The notes under the pieces are model-generated. The model saw only the letters and a list, made by a program, of their open reading frames with translations. It did not search any database and was not told the origin of the DNA. A DNA stretch of 43,010 nucleotides from Nannocystis exedens (lineage in GTDB: Bacteria > Myxococcota_A > Polyangia > Polyangiales > Polyangiaceae): NCBI GenBank assembly GCA_945861885.1, contig CAMAVR010000028.1, positions 1 to 43,010 on the forward strand. Direction: 5' to 3'. The position numbers and the translations under genes are program-made. This document shows positions 16,606 through 25,205 of the stretch, one piece after another; positions within the stretch are counted from its first letter, which is position 1; every line of letters begins with the position of its first letter.

Positions 16606-17061
16606 CTATTTCGCTCTCCCGCGTACCGCAGCCGCCTGGCACAACCGCTCGGTTTCTGCCCTCATTTTGCGGTCTTTTTGGGCATTTTCGTGGTCCCAAC
16701 CGAGCAAATGCAGGACGCCATGGGCGATGAGCATCGTCATTTCGTCGAGAAGTTCGCGCTTGGCGGCCTTTGCCTGTCGCCTGGCGGTTGGGACGCTCAC
16801 GACCACATCTCCGAGCAAATCGCCGGCCGTTTCGGGGAATTCTCCCTCGCGGAGTGAAAATGCGAGCACGTCGGTCGGTTTGTCTTTCTTTCTGTAGTCG
16901 CGATTCAAACTCTGAATTTGCGCATCGTCGGTGAGAACAATCGACACTTCTTCGGAGCGGAGATTGAGCGCATCGAGCATCGCTTCGGCGCGCTTTTTTA
17001 TCACCGCGCGCGACACACCTTTGTGCGGACCGCGCTCGACTCGCAGATGCACAACCGCCAC
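16606..17061 (-). CDS. ybeY: Endoribonuclease YbeY (rRNA maturation)
   Basis: Metal-dependent RNase needed for 16S rRNA 3'-end maturation and 70S ribosome quality control. The UPF0054 signature HGVLHLLGWDH gives the three zinc ligands (His114, His118, His124). The preceding RDYRKKDKPTDVLAFSL segment is also diagnostic. At 151 residues it is full length. It starts at GTG 17061, sharing the G of the transaldolase stop (TAGTG), so it is translationally coupled to that gene. Last gene of the three-gene minus-strand group, ending at a strong terminator. Confidence 0.95.
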   Translation of the reverse strand: MAVVHLRVERGPHKGVSRAVIKKRAEAMLDALNLRSEEVSIVLTDDAQIQSLNRDYRKKDKPTDVLAFSLREGEFPETAGDLLGDVVVSVPTARRQAKAAKRELLDEMTMLIAHGVLHLLGWDHENAQKDRKMRAETERLCQAAAVRGRAK

Positions 17062-17711
17062 TACACGGCTCCCGCGTTCTTCTTCGCGTCGGCCAAAAAT
17101 TTCGCGAGACCGCTATCTGTGAGTGGATGCGACGCGAGCTGCTTGATCACCGAAAATGGAATCGTCGCGCAGTGAGCGCCGATGAGCGCCGCGTTGGTGA
17201 CATGAACAGGATTGCGCACGCTCGCAACAAGCACTTGCGTGTCGTAATCGTAGTTGTCGTAGATCGTCACGATCTGCTGGATAAGCTCCATCCCATCCTG
17301 GGCCAAATCGTCGAGGCGCCCCACGAACGGTGAGATGTATGTCGCTCCTGCTTTCGCGGCGAGCATCGCCTGCGTCGGGCTAAAACAGAGCGTCACGTTT
17401 GTCTTGATCCCCTCTTTCGAAAAGACGCGCACCGCCTTCAAGCCTTCGACGATGAGCGGCACTTTGACGACGACGTTCTTGTGCAACTTCGCGAGCGCCC
17501 GCCCCTCTTTCAAAATCCCATCGCAATCGGTTGCGACGACTTCGGCCGAAACCGGGCCGTTCACCACTTCGCAAATTTCGGGGATAAGCGCCTCGAGCTT
17601 CCGCCCGACTTTTGCGAGTAGACTCGGGTTTGTGGTGCAGCCGTCGACCACGCCGATCGCAACCGCCTCTTTTATTTCAGCCAAATCCGCACTGTCGATA
17701 AAGATTTGCAT
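17061..17711 (-). CDS. Transaldolase, small TalC/FSA-like type
   Basis: Transfers a dihydroxyacetone unit in the pentose phosphate pathway (or cleaves fructose-6-phosphate). The 216-residue length and the start [20 protein letters not shown] with [11 protein letters not shown] place it in the short 'type 3B' transaldolase group. The Schiff-base lysine is Lys83 in [29 protein letters not shown] and the C-terminal [13 protein letters not shown] are conserved. GGAGAG precedes the ATG. The gene lies 43 bases after the substrate-binding-like gene and overlaps ybeY by one base. Transaldolase and fructose-6-phosphate aldolase cannot be separated with certainty here. Confidence 0.9.
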   Translation of the reverse strand: MQIFIDSADLAEIKEAVAIGVVDGCTTNPSLLAKVGRKLEALIPEICEVVNGPVSAEVVATDCDGILKEGRALAKLHKNVVVKVPLIVEGLKAVRVFSKEGIKTNVTLCFSPTQAMLAAKAGATYISPFVGRLDDLAQDGMELIQQIVTIYDNYDYDTQVLVASVRNPVHVTNAALIGAHCATIPFSVIKQLASHPLTDSGLAKFLADAKKNAGAV

Positions 17712-17754
17712 ACATCTCTCCGTTGTTGTCGAGGGAATATACGATCAGAATCGC

Positions 17755-18642
17755 TTACCGGTAGCGGTCGATCGCGGCGCGGAGGCGCTGAATCCCTTCA
17801 ACACTCCTAGCTCCGTACCAGCAGATGTCTTTTCCGTCGACGAAGGCGACCGCATCTCTGGCGCTCGCTGGCGTGTCGAGCGCACGAAACGTCGTCGCAT
17901 CGTCTTCGCTAAACGGATGCGGTTCGCTCGGCAAAAGAATGAGCTCCGGGCGGCGCTCGACCACTTCATCAAGAGTAATTCGCGGGTAGCGCGTGTCGCG
18001 CCCGGCGGCCTCTACGCGGCGCTCAGAGGCACCTAGGTCGGCTGCGAGGGGATAGCGCCTTTCGCGGCCGGCAAAGACGTTCTCCGCGCCGCATAGCGCG
18101 AGCATGTCGGAGATAAACGTCGCCCCGTGAATCGTCATCAGCGGTTTCATCCAAATCGGGCAGAATGTCGGCACAGGACGAAGCGAGGCTCTCGCCGCCT
18201 CGGCCGCTCGCAGGTTTTCGTACCCCTCCTTCACAAGCGACATCGCGCCGGGATCGCGCGCCACATCGAGAATGCGTGCGAGCCGCGCCATGTGCGCGAT
18301 GCCGTCGGCGACCCGTTTGGGGAATGCGATAAACACGCGAATGTTCGCCTGTGCGAGCTTCTCGAGATCGCCGCGCGTGTTCTCCTCTTGATTCGCGACA
18401 ACAAGGTCGGGCGAAAGAGCCAAAATCGCATCGATTTTTGGATTTTTTGTCCCCCCCACGGCCGGGAGACCGGCTACCTCGGGCGGCAATTCGCAATAGT
18501 CGGTCCGCCCGACAAGCCGGCCACCGCAACCGAGCGCCGCAATCGTAAGCGTGTCGCTCGGCACCAGCGATACAATGCGCTCAGGAGCACGCGCAAAAAC
18601 AAGCTCGCGCTTCAAATCATCAAAAATACGGAGCTGCGCCAT
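17755..18642 (-). CDS. BtuF/FepB-like metal-chelate-binding protein without signal peptide
   Basis: A 295-residue helical-backbone substrate-binding fold (TroA/BtuF superfamily). Supporting motifs are PERIVSLVPSDTLTIAALGCGGRLVGRTDYC, KNPKIDAILALSPDLVVANQEEN and RITLDEVVERRPELILLPSEPHPF. These match cobalamin- or iron-chelate-binding receptors. There is no signal peptide or lipobox: the chain begins MAQLRIFDDLKRELVF, so the product should stay in the cytoplasm. No permease or ATPase is adjacent; transaldolase and ybeY follow. It may be a cytoplasmic binding or sensing relative instead of a transporter part. Upstream repeats (18649-18691) may regulate it. Confidence 0.8.
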   Translation of the reverse strand: MAQLRIFDDLKRELVFARAPERIVSLVPSDTLTIAALGCGGRLVGRTDYCELPPEVAGLPAVGGTKNPKIDAILALSPDLVVANQEENTRGDLEKLAQANIRVFIAFPKRVADGIAHMARLARILDVARDPGAMSLVKEGYENLRAAEAARASLRPVPTFCPIWMKPLMTIHGATFISDMLALCGAENVFAGRERRYPLAADLGASERRVEAAGRDTRYPRITLDEVVERRPELILLPSEPHPFSEDDATTFRALDTPASARDAVAFVDGKDICWYGARSVEGIQRLRAAIDRYR

Positions 18643-18648
18643 CTTGTG

Positions 18649-18691
18649 GATTTTACCGATAAATCGACGGTAGCGCTGTCGATTTTACCGA
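18649..18691 (-). promoter_or_regulatory. Repeated motif upstream of the BtuF-like gene
   Basis: GATTTTACCGA occurs twice (18649-18659 and 18681-18691), 32 bp apart, about three helical turns. Between them lies the inverted pair ATCGAC / GTCGAT. The position just before the minus-strand start at 18642 suggests operator sites. No regulator is identified. Confidence 0.35.
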
Positions 18692-18709
18692 GCGAGAGCG
18701 AAACTTGGC

Positions 18710-19045
18710 TTAATCATCGTCGCTTGGAGGCGGCGGTGGAGCTGGGGGGCCTCCATCGATGTATGGGCCTACGCGCACCGCGCAGGCTGCCCACGTTGCA
18801 TCGTTGCAGCTTGTTTTTTCGCGGGCGACGCAGGCAACGAGCGCCCTCAGTTGGCCCTGGACGACGCGGTCAGAGGCGACTTCGCAGCCGCCACGGCACT
18901 GCTCTTTTGAGCAAACCGGCGCGTCATGCCTGCAAGCGCGAACGCATAGGTCAACCGGAACTCGCGGCGCTGAATCGGCGCCGTGACAGCCGATCGCCGC
19001 GCTGATAGCCCCCCCGAAGACAACCCACTTCACCAAGCCGATCAT
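18710..19045 (-). CDS. Small cysteine-rich lipoprotein, unknown
   Basis: A 111-residue secreted protein with a signal peptide and lipobox AAIGC followed by HGADSAP. The mature part has cysteines in paired spacing (VDLCVRACRHDAPVCSKEQCRGGC, then ACVAREKTSCND, AACAVR), implying several disulfides. The tail is GGPPAPPPPPSDDD. No family assigned; such proteins are common in myxobacterial genomes. It is separated from the upstream FtsH-like gene by a REP-like palindrome. The start lacks a strong ribosome-binding site. Confidence 0.6.
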   Translation of the reverse strand: MIGLVKWVVFGGAISAAIGCHGADSAPRVPVDLCVRACRHDAPVCSKEQCRGGCEVASDRVVQGQLRALVACVAREKTSCNDATWAACAVRVGPYIDGGPPAPPPPPSDDD

Positions 19046-19073
19046 CCGCCGAGGCTATCACTGATATGGAGAC

Positions 19074-19142
19074 TTGGTAGGGCGGGGGCTTGTCCCCCGC
19101 CATCGAGCGCATACGGCGGGGGACACGCCCCCGCCCTACCAA
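19074..19142. repeat. REP-like GC-rich palindrome
   Basis: Arms 19074-19101 and 19115-19142 match at 27 of 28 positions around a 13-nt loop. The arm begins TTGGTAGGGCGGGGGC and contains a nested GGCGGGGG/CCCCCGCC. This resembles the REP-type 'TAGGGCGGGGGCTTGTCCCCCGCC' class found dispersed in many bacterial genomes. It lies between two genes on the same strand. Confidence 0.88.
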
Positions 19143-19160
19143 AGTTATGCGCAAACGCGA

Positions 19161-20720
19161 TCAGTTCGCAGCCAGAATGTCCGCGACCTCTTTCGGGGTG
19201 AGCGTCTTCTTTTCAAAGAGCGCTGCCGCGACCGCCTTTATTTTTCGGATGTTCGCTTTGACAAGCGCTTCCGCTTGCGCCGCCTGCGCTTTCACAATGT
19301 CGGACACTTCTCGCTCGATGTCACGCTCAGTCGCATCTGAATAGCGTACCGCGCGCCCCGCCTCGTCGGTCGCCGGATAGACAACAGCGCCCAGACTGCT
19401 CATGCCAAACTCCCGCACCATTTTTTGCGCGAGCCTTGTCGCCTTCTGAATGTCGTTCACAGCACCGATATCGACTATGCCGAACAGGACCTGCTCGGCG
19501 AGCCTCCCGCTGAGCAAAACGGCAATCATCGCTTCGATCTGGCCTTTTGAAACAGCGTCGGTCTCCGACAGCTGAAACTTAGCGCCACCAAGCTCAGCGC
19601 CGCGAACTTCGATCGTTACTTTTTGAAGCGGCGGGTGCTCTTTTAGAAGCGACGCGACAACCACGTGACCTGCCTCGTGCGCCGCGGTCGCCAATCGTTG
19701 TGCGTCGGTCTGCACAACATTGTTGCTCACGATCCCGCGAGTGCGGTCGATCGCTCTGTCAAAATCGGCCTTCGTCAATGCGGCTGCCCCGCGGCGCGCG
19801 GCGGCAATCGCCGCCTCGTTCACAACGTTCTCGAGATCGGCGCCCGAGAGGCCGGGAGTCTCTTTTCCTAAACTATCGAGATTTACGTCGGCCGCGAGCG
19901 GCTTGCTTTTCGTGTGAACGCCCAAAATCGCAATACGTCCAGACTCGTCCGGCAGCGACACATGGACGCGGCGATCGAGGCGACCGGCGCGCAAAAGCGC
20001 GGGGTCGAGGGCGTTCGGGAGATTCGTTGCGGCGATGACGATGATCCCAGACTGCGCGTTGAAGCCGTCCATCTCGGTGAGGAGTTGATTGATCGTCACG
20101 TTGCGCTCGTTGTCGCCGCCGCCCTCAGGAGACGCACTCCGACGCGACGCGAGCCCATCGATCTCGTCGATGAAAATAATGCACGGCGCATTTTTTCGCG
20201 CCAGCTCAAAGACTTTACGGACGCGGTGCGAGGCTTCGCCGACGTATTTGTCGATAAACGACGACCCGGTTGTAGAGATAAACGCAACGCCCGCTTCGCC
20301 GGCGACAGAGCGCGCGAGGAGCGTCTTGCCGGTCCCGGGCGGACCGCTAAGCAAAACGCCTTTCGGCATGCGCGCACCGAGTTTTTTGAACTTGGCCGGG
20401 TTTTTCAAAAATTCGACGATTTCGACGAGCTCGTCTTTCGCGGAATCGATACCGGCAACATCGGCAAATTTGACCTGGACGGTGTTCGGACGAAAGAGCG
20501 TCGCGACCCCATCTTCGACGACGTCACCCTGCGGGCGAGACGGCTCTCCACCGAACGTCCGGCCGCGGCTCGTCCAATTGTCGTGTATCCCATCGAACGA
20601 CCAATCGTCGTCCCCAGGAGCTGGACCATCGCCATCGCTGCAAGCGCTGACGAAAATGGCGGTTGCCAGTAAGCCGTATGTCGCTCCGCTACGAAAAAGT
20701 CTACGCAACTCGCACAGCAT
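19161..20720 (-). CDS. FtsH-like AAA+ metalloprotease with lipoprotein-type N terminus
   Basis: A 519-residue FtsH homologue. The AAA module has Walker A GPPGTGKT (126-133), pore-loop region KYVGEASHRVRKVF, Walker B CIIFIDEID and second-region-of-homology ALLRAGRLDRRV. The protease has HEAGH (348-352) and a third zinc ligand Asp423 (AVNDIQKAT). Catalytic residues appear intact. Odd: FtsH normally has two membrane helices around a periplasmic domain; here there is one hydrophobic segment (14-27) ending in a lipobox-like FVSAC, with basic residues before it. This predicts the catalytic part outside the cytoplasm. No in-frame ATG, GTG or TTG between codon 5 and about codon 105 would remove the segment. 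It follows the LpoB/COG3014 pair. Confidence 0.85.
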   Translation of the reverse strand: MLCELRRLFRSGATYGLLATAIFVSACSDGDGPAPGDDDWSFDGIHDNWTSRGRTFGGEPSRPQGDVVEDGVATLFRPNTVQVKFADVAGIDSAKDELVEIVEFLKNPAKFKKLGARMPKGVLLSGPPGTGKTLLARSVAGEAGVAFISTTGSSFIDKYVGEASHRVRKVFELARKNAPCIIFIDEIDGLASRRSASPEGGGDNERNVTINQLLTEMDGFNAQSGIIVIAATNLPNALDPALLRAGRLDRRVHVSLPDESGRIAILGVHTKSKPLAADVNLDSLGKETPGLSGADLENVVNEAAIAAARRGAAALTKADFDRAIDRTRGIVSNNVVQTDAQRLATAAHEAGHVVVASLLKEHPPLQKVTIEVRGAELGGAKFQLSETDAVSKGQIEAMIAVLLSGRLAEQVLFGIVDIGAVNDIQKATRLAQKMVREFGMSSLGAVVYPATDEAGRAVRYSDATERDIEREVSDIVKAQAAQAEALVKANIRKIKAVAAALFEKKTLTPKEVADILAAN

Positions 20721-20864
20721 GAGGTCGCTCCGTCTGAGGAAAAAGGGGGGCTCCTCGCCAAAACTCGGCGGGAATCAGGGGTGGGTGTAGGTATGATCTG
20801 GCCGCGGGCCGCCAGCAACCGCGGCAGGCGATCTCACCTGATACGAGAGGCGTTCGAGACAGCG

Positions 20865-22199
20865 CTATCGCAGCGCCATCAATGTCACGACGCCCCACCC
20901 GTTTTTCTGAATATCGACCTCCTGCGTACGCGTAACGCCGCGCGCACTTAGGACGACCCGGCGCCGCCCCGCAGGGACGGTTATACGCGCGACGCTGACT
21001 CTTGCCGGGAGCGTCTCCCAACTGCGCGTGTCGGGCGTGTCGAGCGCCGTGAGAACCCCTTGCGTCGCCAGAGAGGCCAGTACCCCGATGAGCTCGTTGC
21101 TCCCTGCCGCCGCGCGGGCCGCCTCGCCCGCCGCGTATCGCGTTACGAGACGGGTAATGGCGCTCACGATCGTCGCCGCTTCAACCGTCTTCCACTCGCG
21201 ACGCGCTTCGCCGGCGAGATCGGCCACATCCGACGTATTGACAACCGCGCCGTCGACCGTCGCCGAAGCCGTTCCGTAGCCACCTGGCGGCGCTGGCGCG
21301 AGTGTCGGAAAGTTTACCCATGTCACGAGCCCTTGAGCTGCGAGCTTGTTCGCCGCGCTAACATTGCTCGGATGAATCGACCCCGATACAGCCGTCAGCG
21401 CGAGGCCGATCGGCATCCGCTCGGCGATCTTGTGAGGGACGCGCCCATAGCCGATGACGAGCAAGAGCTCACCTGAATCACCCGATGCGCTCGCGGGAGC
21501 GCTGGCGGCAGCGGCGCGCAGGCGTGGCGTTTCGTAGGAACCGTTCACCATCGCTCTAGCGATCGATTCGCTCAACGCCGGGTAGCTCCCGGTCGCAAGC
21601 GCATCGTCGTAGTAGTGAAGCGCTTCGTTCGCATCACCGCTCTGTTCGAACACAAAGCCGGCGAGCAGCCCTCCGAGCCCCATTGCAGCGTTATGTTGAT
21701 GCAGTCGGTCTTTGTAATACTTGTGCATGATCGCCAGGCGTCGCGCTTCGACTCTGGCGCCGCTGAGATCGTTTAGCTCAAGGTAGTTCAAAATATTGAG
21801 CGTGTTGATCAGCAGCTTTTCGTATGGCGGCGCAACGTAACGCCCCACCGAATCGGAAAAAATGTACTTGCCGATCGAGTCGCCCGCGTTGTGCGACAAA
21901 TCGAGCATGTCGATCGCTTTGTCGGCCGCCTGGTAGTCGCCTTCGCTCAACTCATATTGCGTGAGCGCCTGCTGAAGCGTCGCGCGATCGAGCACAAGAA
22001 TCGCCTTGTCGCCATCGAGCTTTTTGGGTCGCTCGCGATCGCTTTTTACGCCGAGCTCTTTGTCTAGCTCTTTGATCGCGACAGCCGGCTGCCACGCATC
22101 GAGCGCGGTGCGCATTTTAAGCGTTCGGGACGAGTGATCGCACCCGACGCTTAGGAGAGCAATCGCGAAAAAAAAGCCCCCCCGCGCGAGGGGCGTCAT
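20865..22199 (-). CDS. COG3014-like lipoprotein, LpoB neighbour
   Basis: A 444-residue lipoprotein: signal peptide MTPLARGGFFFAIALLSVGC with Cys20. The N-terminal half is helical and TPR-like (ALTQYELSEGDYQAADKAIDMLD, PPYEKLLINTLNILNYLELNDLSGARVEARRL, GDANEALHYYDDAL). This matches the COG3014 family, which often sits beside LpoB and LPP20 genes. The C-terminal half is beta-rich and ends VDIQKNGWGVVTLMALR. The ATG at 22199 shares its A with the TAA of the LpoB-like gene (TAATG), so the two are coupled. The long open frame reaching to 22595 is only the antisense shadow of that gene. Biochemical role unknown; envelope function inferred from neighbours. Confidence 0.78.
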   Translation of the reverse strand: MTPLARGGFFFAIALLSVGCDHSSRTLKMRTALDAWQPAVAIKELDKELGVKSDRERPKKLDGDKAILVLDRATLQQALTQYELSEGDYQAADKAIDMLDLSHNAGDSIGKYIFSDSVGRYVAPPYEKLLINTLNILNYLELNDLSGARVEARRLAIMHKYYKDRLHQHNAAMGLGGLLAGFVFEQSGDANEALHYYDDALATGSYPALSESIARAMVNGSYETPRLRAAAASAPASASGDSGELLLVIGYGRVPHKIAERMPIGLALTAVSGSIHPSNVSAANKLAAQGLVTWVNFPTLAPAPPGGYGTASATVDGAVVNTSDVADLAGEARREWKTVEAATIVSAITRLVTRYAAGEAARAAAGSNELIGVLASLATQGVLTALDTPDTRSWETLPARVSVARITVPAGRRRVVLSARGVTRTQEVDIQKNGWGVVTLMALR

Positions 22200-22789
22200 T
22201 ACTTGACCGCTTTGGTGATGTACGCTTTGTGCTGCCAACGAATCGCCGACGTCTCGACTTCGATAACTTGCATGTAGAAGAAGTACTGCACACGACGAAG
22301 CCCTTCGGTGCGTTCGTCGGCCGCTTGGACTTTGCCGGTGATCATGTATTTTGCGCCGAGCTGACGGCCGTATTGGGCGACGTGCGCGGGGTTGAACGCT
22401 GCATGGCGCGTCCCCTCCACCTCCGCGATCATCTGATTTTGGCGCTCTCGGCTTATGACGGTGACGGCGCCCGACTCGACAAGATACGTCTCCGCTTCGC
22501 TCAGCACTGTTTGCAGCTGCGACTCGATATGTTCGCTCGTTTCGTTCTGAAACGGAAAGATGGCGACGGTGTCCTGCCCGCGGTGGTTCTGCCACATTTG
22601 CATGACGCTGCTGGCGCGCAGATTGTTCATATCTTCCGCCAACATCCGCTGAATATCGTCTTTATCGAGGCCGGTGCTCAGAGCCGGATTGTCGATACTT
22701 GGGTCGTTAGCGCCGCGGATATACTGCTTTGCGCAGGCGGAAAGGGCGATTGCTGCAAAAACGATGAGCGCGCTACGGGATAAAGTCAT
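22199..22789 (-). CDS. lpoB: LpoB-like outer-membrane lipoprotein (penicillin-binding-protein activator family)
   Basis: A 196-residue lipoprotein with lipobox LSAC. The LpoB/COG3417 core is recognisable: QDTVAIFPFQNETSEHIESQLQTVLSEAETYLVESGAVTVISRERQNQMIAEVE, GAKYMITGKV and the C-terminal YFFYMQVIEVETSAIRWQHKAYITK. In Escherichia coli LpoB stimulates peptidoglycan synthase PBP1b from the outer membrane. Whether this protein has a PBP1b partner cannot be seen here. GGAG lies seven bases before the ATG. First gene of a coupled minus-strand pair, divergent from rnr. Confidence 0.85.
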   Translation of the reverse strand: MTLSRSALIVFAAIALSACAKQYIRGANDPSIDNPALSTGLDKDDIQRMLAEDMNNLRASSVMQMWQNHRGQDTVAIFPFQNETSEHIESQLQTVLSEAETYLVESGAVTVISRERQNQMIAEVEGTRHAAFNPAHVAQYGRQLGAKYMITGKVQAADERTEGLRRVQYFFYMQVIEVETSAIRWQHKAYITKAVK

Positions 22790-22852
22790 ATTTGTCTCCG
22801 GTGATGCGCAGGTTTAGCATGAGGTTCGCCTGGCGCCTGTTACGATCGGCCT

Positions 22853-25180
22853 ATGCCAAAGACTCACGCAAGGGCAAAAAAAGGGCTTCCCCCCCTCCGT
22901 CGCAACAAAGAAGCATCGCCCCCCTCCTCGCGCGATACGCGAAAAAAAGCGGCTCACGCGTCTCCGGGGCGCCACTCTGGCACTCGGGTTGACGCTCCAA
23001 AAGCCGGGCAGGGGCACGTTCGGTTGGAGACTTCTGAACGTGAGGGGCTGCTGACGGTTAATCCTCGCGGCTTTGGATTTGTTGGCACCGGTGCCGAAGA
23101 GGCCGACATTTTTGTCGGTGGCGATTCGCTTGGCGGAGCGATGCACGGCGACCGCGTCCTCGTGCGCATTATTCGGCGCACTGCTCGGGGGACCGAGGGT
23201 GCGGTCGAAAAAGTGCTTGAACGCTCAATGACCCGCGTGGGGGGCGTCCTTCGTCGCCGCGGGCGGAGCGCATGGGTCGAGCCGGATGATCCACGAATGC
23301 GCGGGCCAATTACGCTCGAAAGTGCGGTCGACCAAATGGGGCCCGAAGGCAACAGCGGGAACGACGGCGACGCGGTTGTCGTCCGCATCGTTCGCTACCC
23401 CGATCTCCCCGACGAATTGCCGCTTGGCAAGCTCGAAGCTGTGCTCGGGCGCCCGGGGAATATTCGCGTTGAAACGCACAAAATTCTTATCGTCGGCGGC
23501 ATCGACGAACTTCATTCGGCCGATGCGGTTGGCGAAGCAGAGGCGTACGGCGAGACGGTTCCGCTCGAGATGCTCGAAGGGCGCGAAGATTTAACCCATC
23601 TTCCGCTTCCGACAATCGACCCTGAAGATGCGCGCGACCACGACGACGCCGTCTGGGTCGAGCGGAGCAGCCGCGGCGGCTACACAGCTTGGATCGCCAT
23701 CGCCGATGTGAGCGCGTACGTGCGCCCCGGCACAGCAATCGACGCCGAAGCGAAAATGCGCGGCTGCAGCATTTATCTCCCCGACCGCGCAATTCCGATG
23801 CTTCCGCGCGCCCTGTCGTCGAATTTATGTTCGCTCCTCCCCGACGTGATTCGCCTCTGTTTGTGCGCCGAAATCGAGCTCGACTCAAAAGGCGCCGTCA
23901 CGCGAATGCGCGTGATTCGCGGCTTTATGAAGAGCCAAGCGAAGCTTACGTACAGCGGCGTCGCGCGCGCGCTGGGTCTCACAACGAAAGCGCTCTACGA
24001 GCCGAAAGCAGAGGCGCTGCGCGACGGGCTCGCGGTCGCGTACGAGCTCTCGCGCAAATTGCGTGGGCGCCGCCTCAAGCGAGGCGCTCTCGATTTCGAT
24101 CTCCCTGAAGCCAAAATCACACTCGATCCGACATCGGGCGAACCGATCGGCATTTCAAAACGAGCGCAAGATTCGGGGATGAAGCAGGGGTATCAGCTCA
24201 TCGAAGAGCTGATGCTTCTCGCCAACGAGTCGATCGCCGGGTGGCTATTTTCCTCGCAAATTCCGGCGATTTATCGCATTCACCTTCCGCCCGACGCGAC
24301 GAAGCTCGAGCGCTTTGCGAAGCTGTGCGAAACGCTCGGCCTCGACTTCGACCCCGAGTCGGTGAGCGATCCGAAAGGGATGTCGGAGCTGCTAAAGTCG
24401 CACGCCGATCACCCGTCCGCCACCGTGCTCAATATGCTGCTCTTGCGGTCGCTCAAGCAGGCAACATACGACGTCGACAACCTTGGTCACTTCGGCCTCG
24501 CGGCGAAATCGTATCTGCATTTCACATCGCCGATCCGGCGCTACCCCGACTTGGTCGTGCACCGAATTGTGCACAGCGTTCTCTTGAACGACAAAGCACA
24601 CAAGAGCGGAAAGACGCTCGAAACTTTGCGTGACGCCGCATCAACAGCGTCGCTTGCCGAGCGACGCGTGATGGAGATCGAACGCGAAGTCGTCAACCTC
24701 TACCGCGCAATGTACATGCGAAATAAAATCGGCGAACGCTTCGTCGGCAACGTTACCGGAGTCACCGGTTCGGGCATCTACGTCGTACTCGACGAACCGT
24801 TCGTCGACGTCTTCATCCGAACTGACGATTTGGGCCCAGGCAACTTCGAAGTCGACGAAGAGGCGATGCGCCTCGTCGCATCAAAAACCGGCGACGCGAT
24901 CGGCCTAGGCGATTCTGTCGAGCTCGAAATCATCGACGTGTCGGTCACCCGCCGCACAGTCTACGGAAAGCGGCTCGGCGGGGGCTCAATGGCAGGCGAG
25001 AGCCGCGACGGCGGGAAGAGCGGAAAGCAGAAAGAGAAGAAGGGGAAAAGCGAGCGCGGCAAAAAGAGCACCGATCGAAACGCGCCGAAATCAGAAAAAG
25101 GCGGGAAAAAGCGCCAAAAAGAGCGACCCAAAGACGAAAAAGGGAAGAAGGGCAAAAAAGGGAAGAAGCGCCGCGGCTAG
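22853..25180 (+). CDS. rnr: Ribonuclease R (RNB-family 3'-5' exoribonuclease)
   Basis: Degrades structured RNA processively from the 3' end. The 775-residue protein has a basic N-terminal extension, cold-shock-type OB folds (GLLTVNPRGFGFV; DIFVGGDSLGGAMHGDRV) and the RNB catalytic domain. LPTIDPEDARDHDDAVW supplies the metal-binding aspartates, and FTSPIRRYPDLVVHR is the conserved substrate-clamping motif. An S1 domain (RFVGNVTGVTGSGIYVVLDEPFVDVFIRTDD) follows. The tail of about 65 residues (from about 710) is almost only Lys, Gly, Glu and Arg, an RNA-binding low-complexity region longer than usual. Start by homology; the ribosome-binding site is weak. Divergent from lpoB. Confidence 0.95.
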   Translation: MPKTHARAKKGLPPLRRNKEASPPSSRDTRKKAAHASPGRHSGTRVDAPKAGQGHVRLETSEREGLLTVNPRGFGFVGTGAEEADIFVGGDSLGGAMHGDRVLVRIIRRTARGTEGAVEKVLERSMTRVGGVLRRRGRSAWVEPDDPRMRGPITLESAVDQMGPEGNSGNDGDAVVVRIVRYPDLPDELPLGKLEAVLGRPGNIRVETHKILIVGGIDELHSADAVGEAEAYGETVPLEMLEGREDLTHLPLPTIDPEDARDHDDAVWVERSSRGGYTAWIAIADVSAYVRPGTAIDAEAKMRGCSIYLPDRAIPMLPRALSSNLCSLLPDVIRLCLCAEIELDSKGAVTRMRVIRGFMKSQAKLTYSGVARALGLTTKALYEPKAEALRDGLAVAYELSRKLRGRRLKRGALDFDLPEAKITLDPTSGEPIGISKRAQDSGMKQGYQLIEELMLLANESIAGWLFSSQIPAIYRIHLPPDATKLERFAKLCETLGLDFDPESVSDPKGMSELLKSHADHPSATVLNMLLLRSLKQATYDVDNLGHFGLAAKSYLHFTSPIRRYPDLVVHRIVHSVLLNDKAHKSGKTLETLRDAASTASLAERRVMEIEREVVNLYRAMYMRNKIGERFVGNVTGVTGSGIYVVLDEPFVDVFIRTDDLGPGNFEVDEEAMRLVASKTGDAIGLGDSVELEIIDVSVTRRTVYGKRLGGGSMAGESRDGGKSGKQKEKKGKSERGKKSTDRNAPKSEKGGKKRQKERPKDEKGKKGKKGKKRRG

Positions 25181-25205
25181 GAGGCCGTGGCACCATAGTT
25201 GAACG

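Noticed and set aside
18127..19005. 292-residue plus-strand open frame
   Set aside because: Lies antisense to the BtuF-like and cysteine-rich lipoprotein genes, has no recognisable motif and an Arg/His-rich composition typical of shadow frames in GC-rich DNA.
19914..20672. 252-residue plus-strand open frame
   Set aside because: Antisense to the AAA domain of the FtsH-like gene, where the minus-strand motifs are unmistakable.
22200..22595. N-terminal extension of the COG3014-like gene
   Set aside because: It overlaps the LpoB-like gene in another frame and is Arg/Ser-rich without signal features; the ATG at 22199 gives a proper lipoprotein signal peptide and TAATG coupling.
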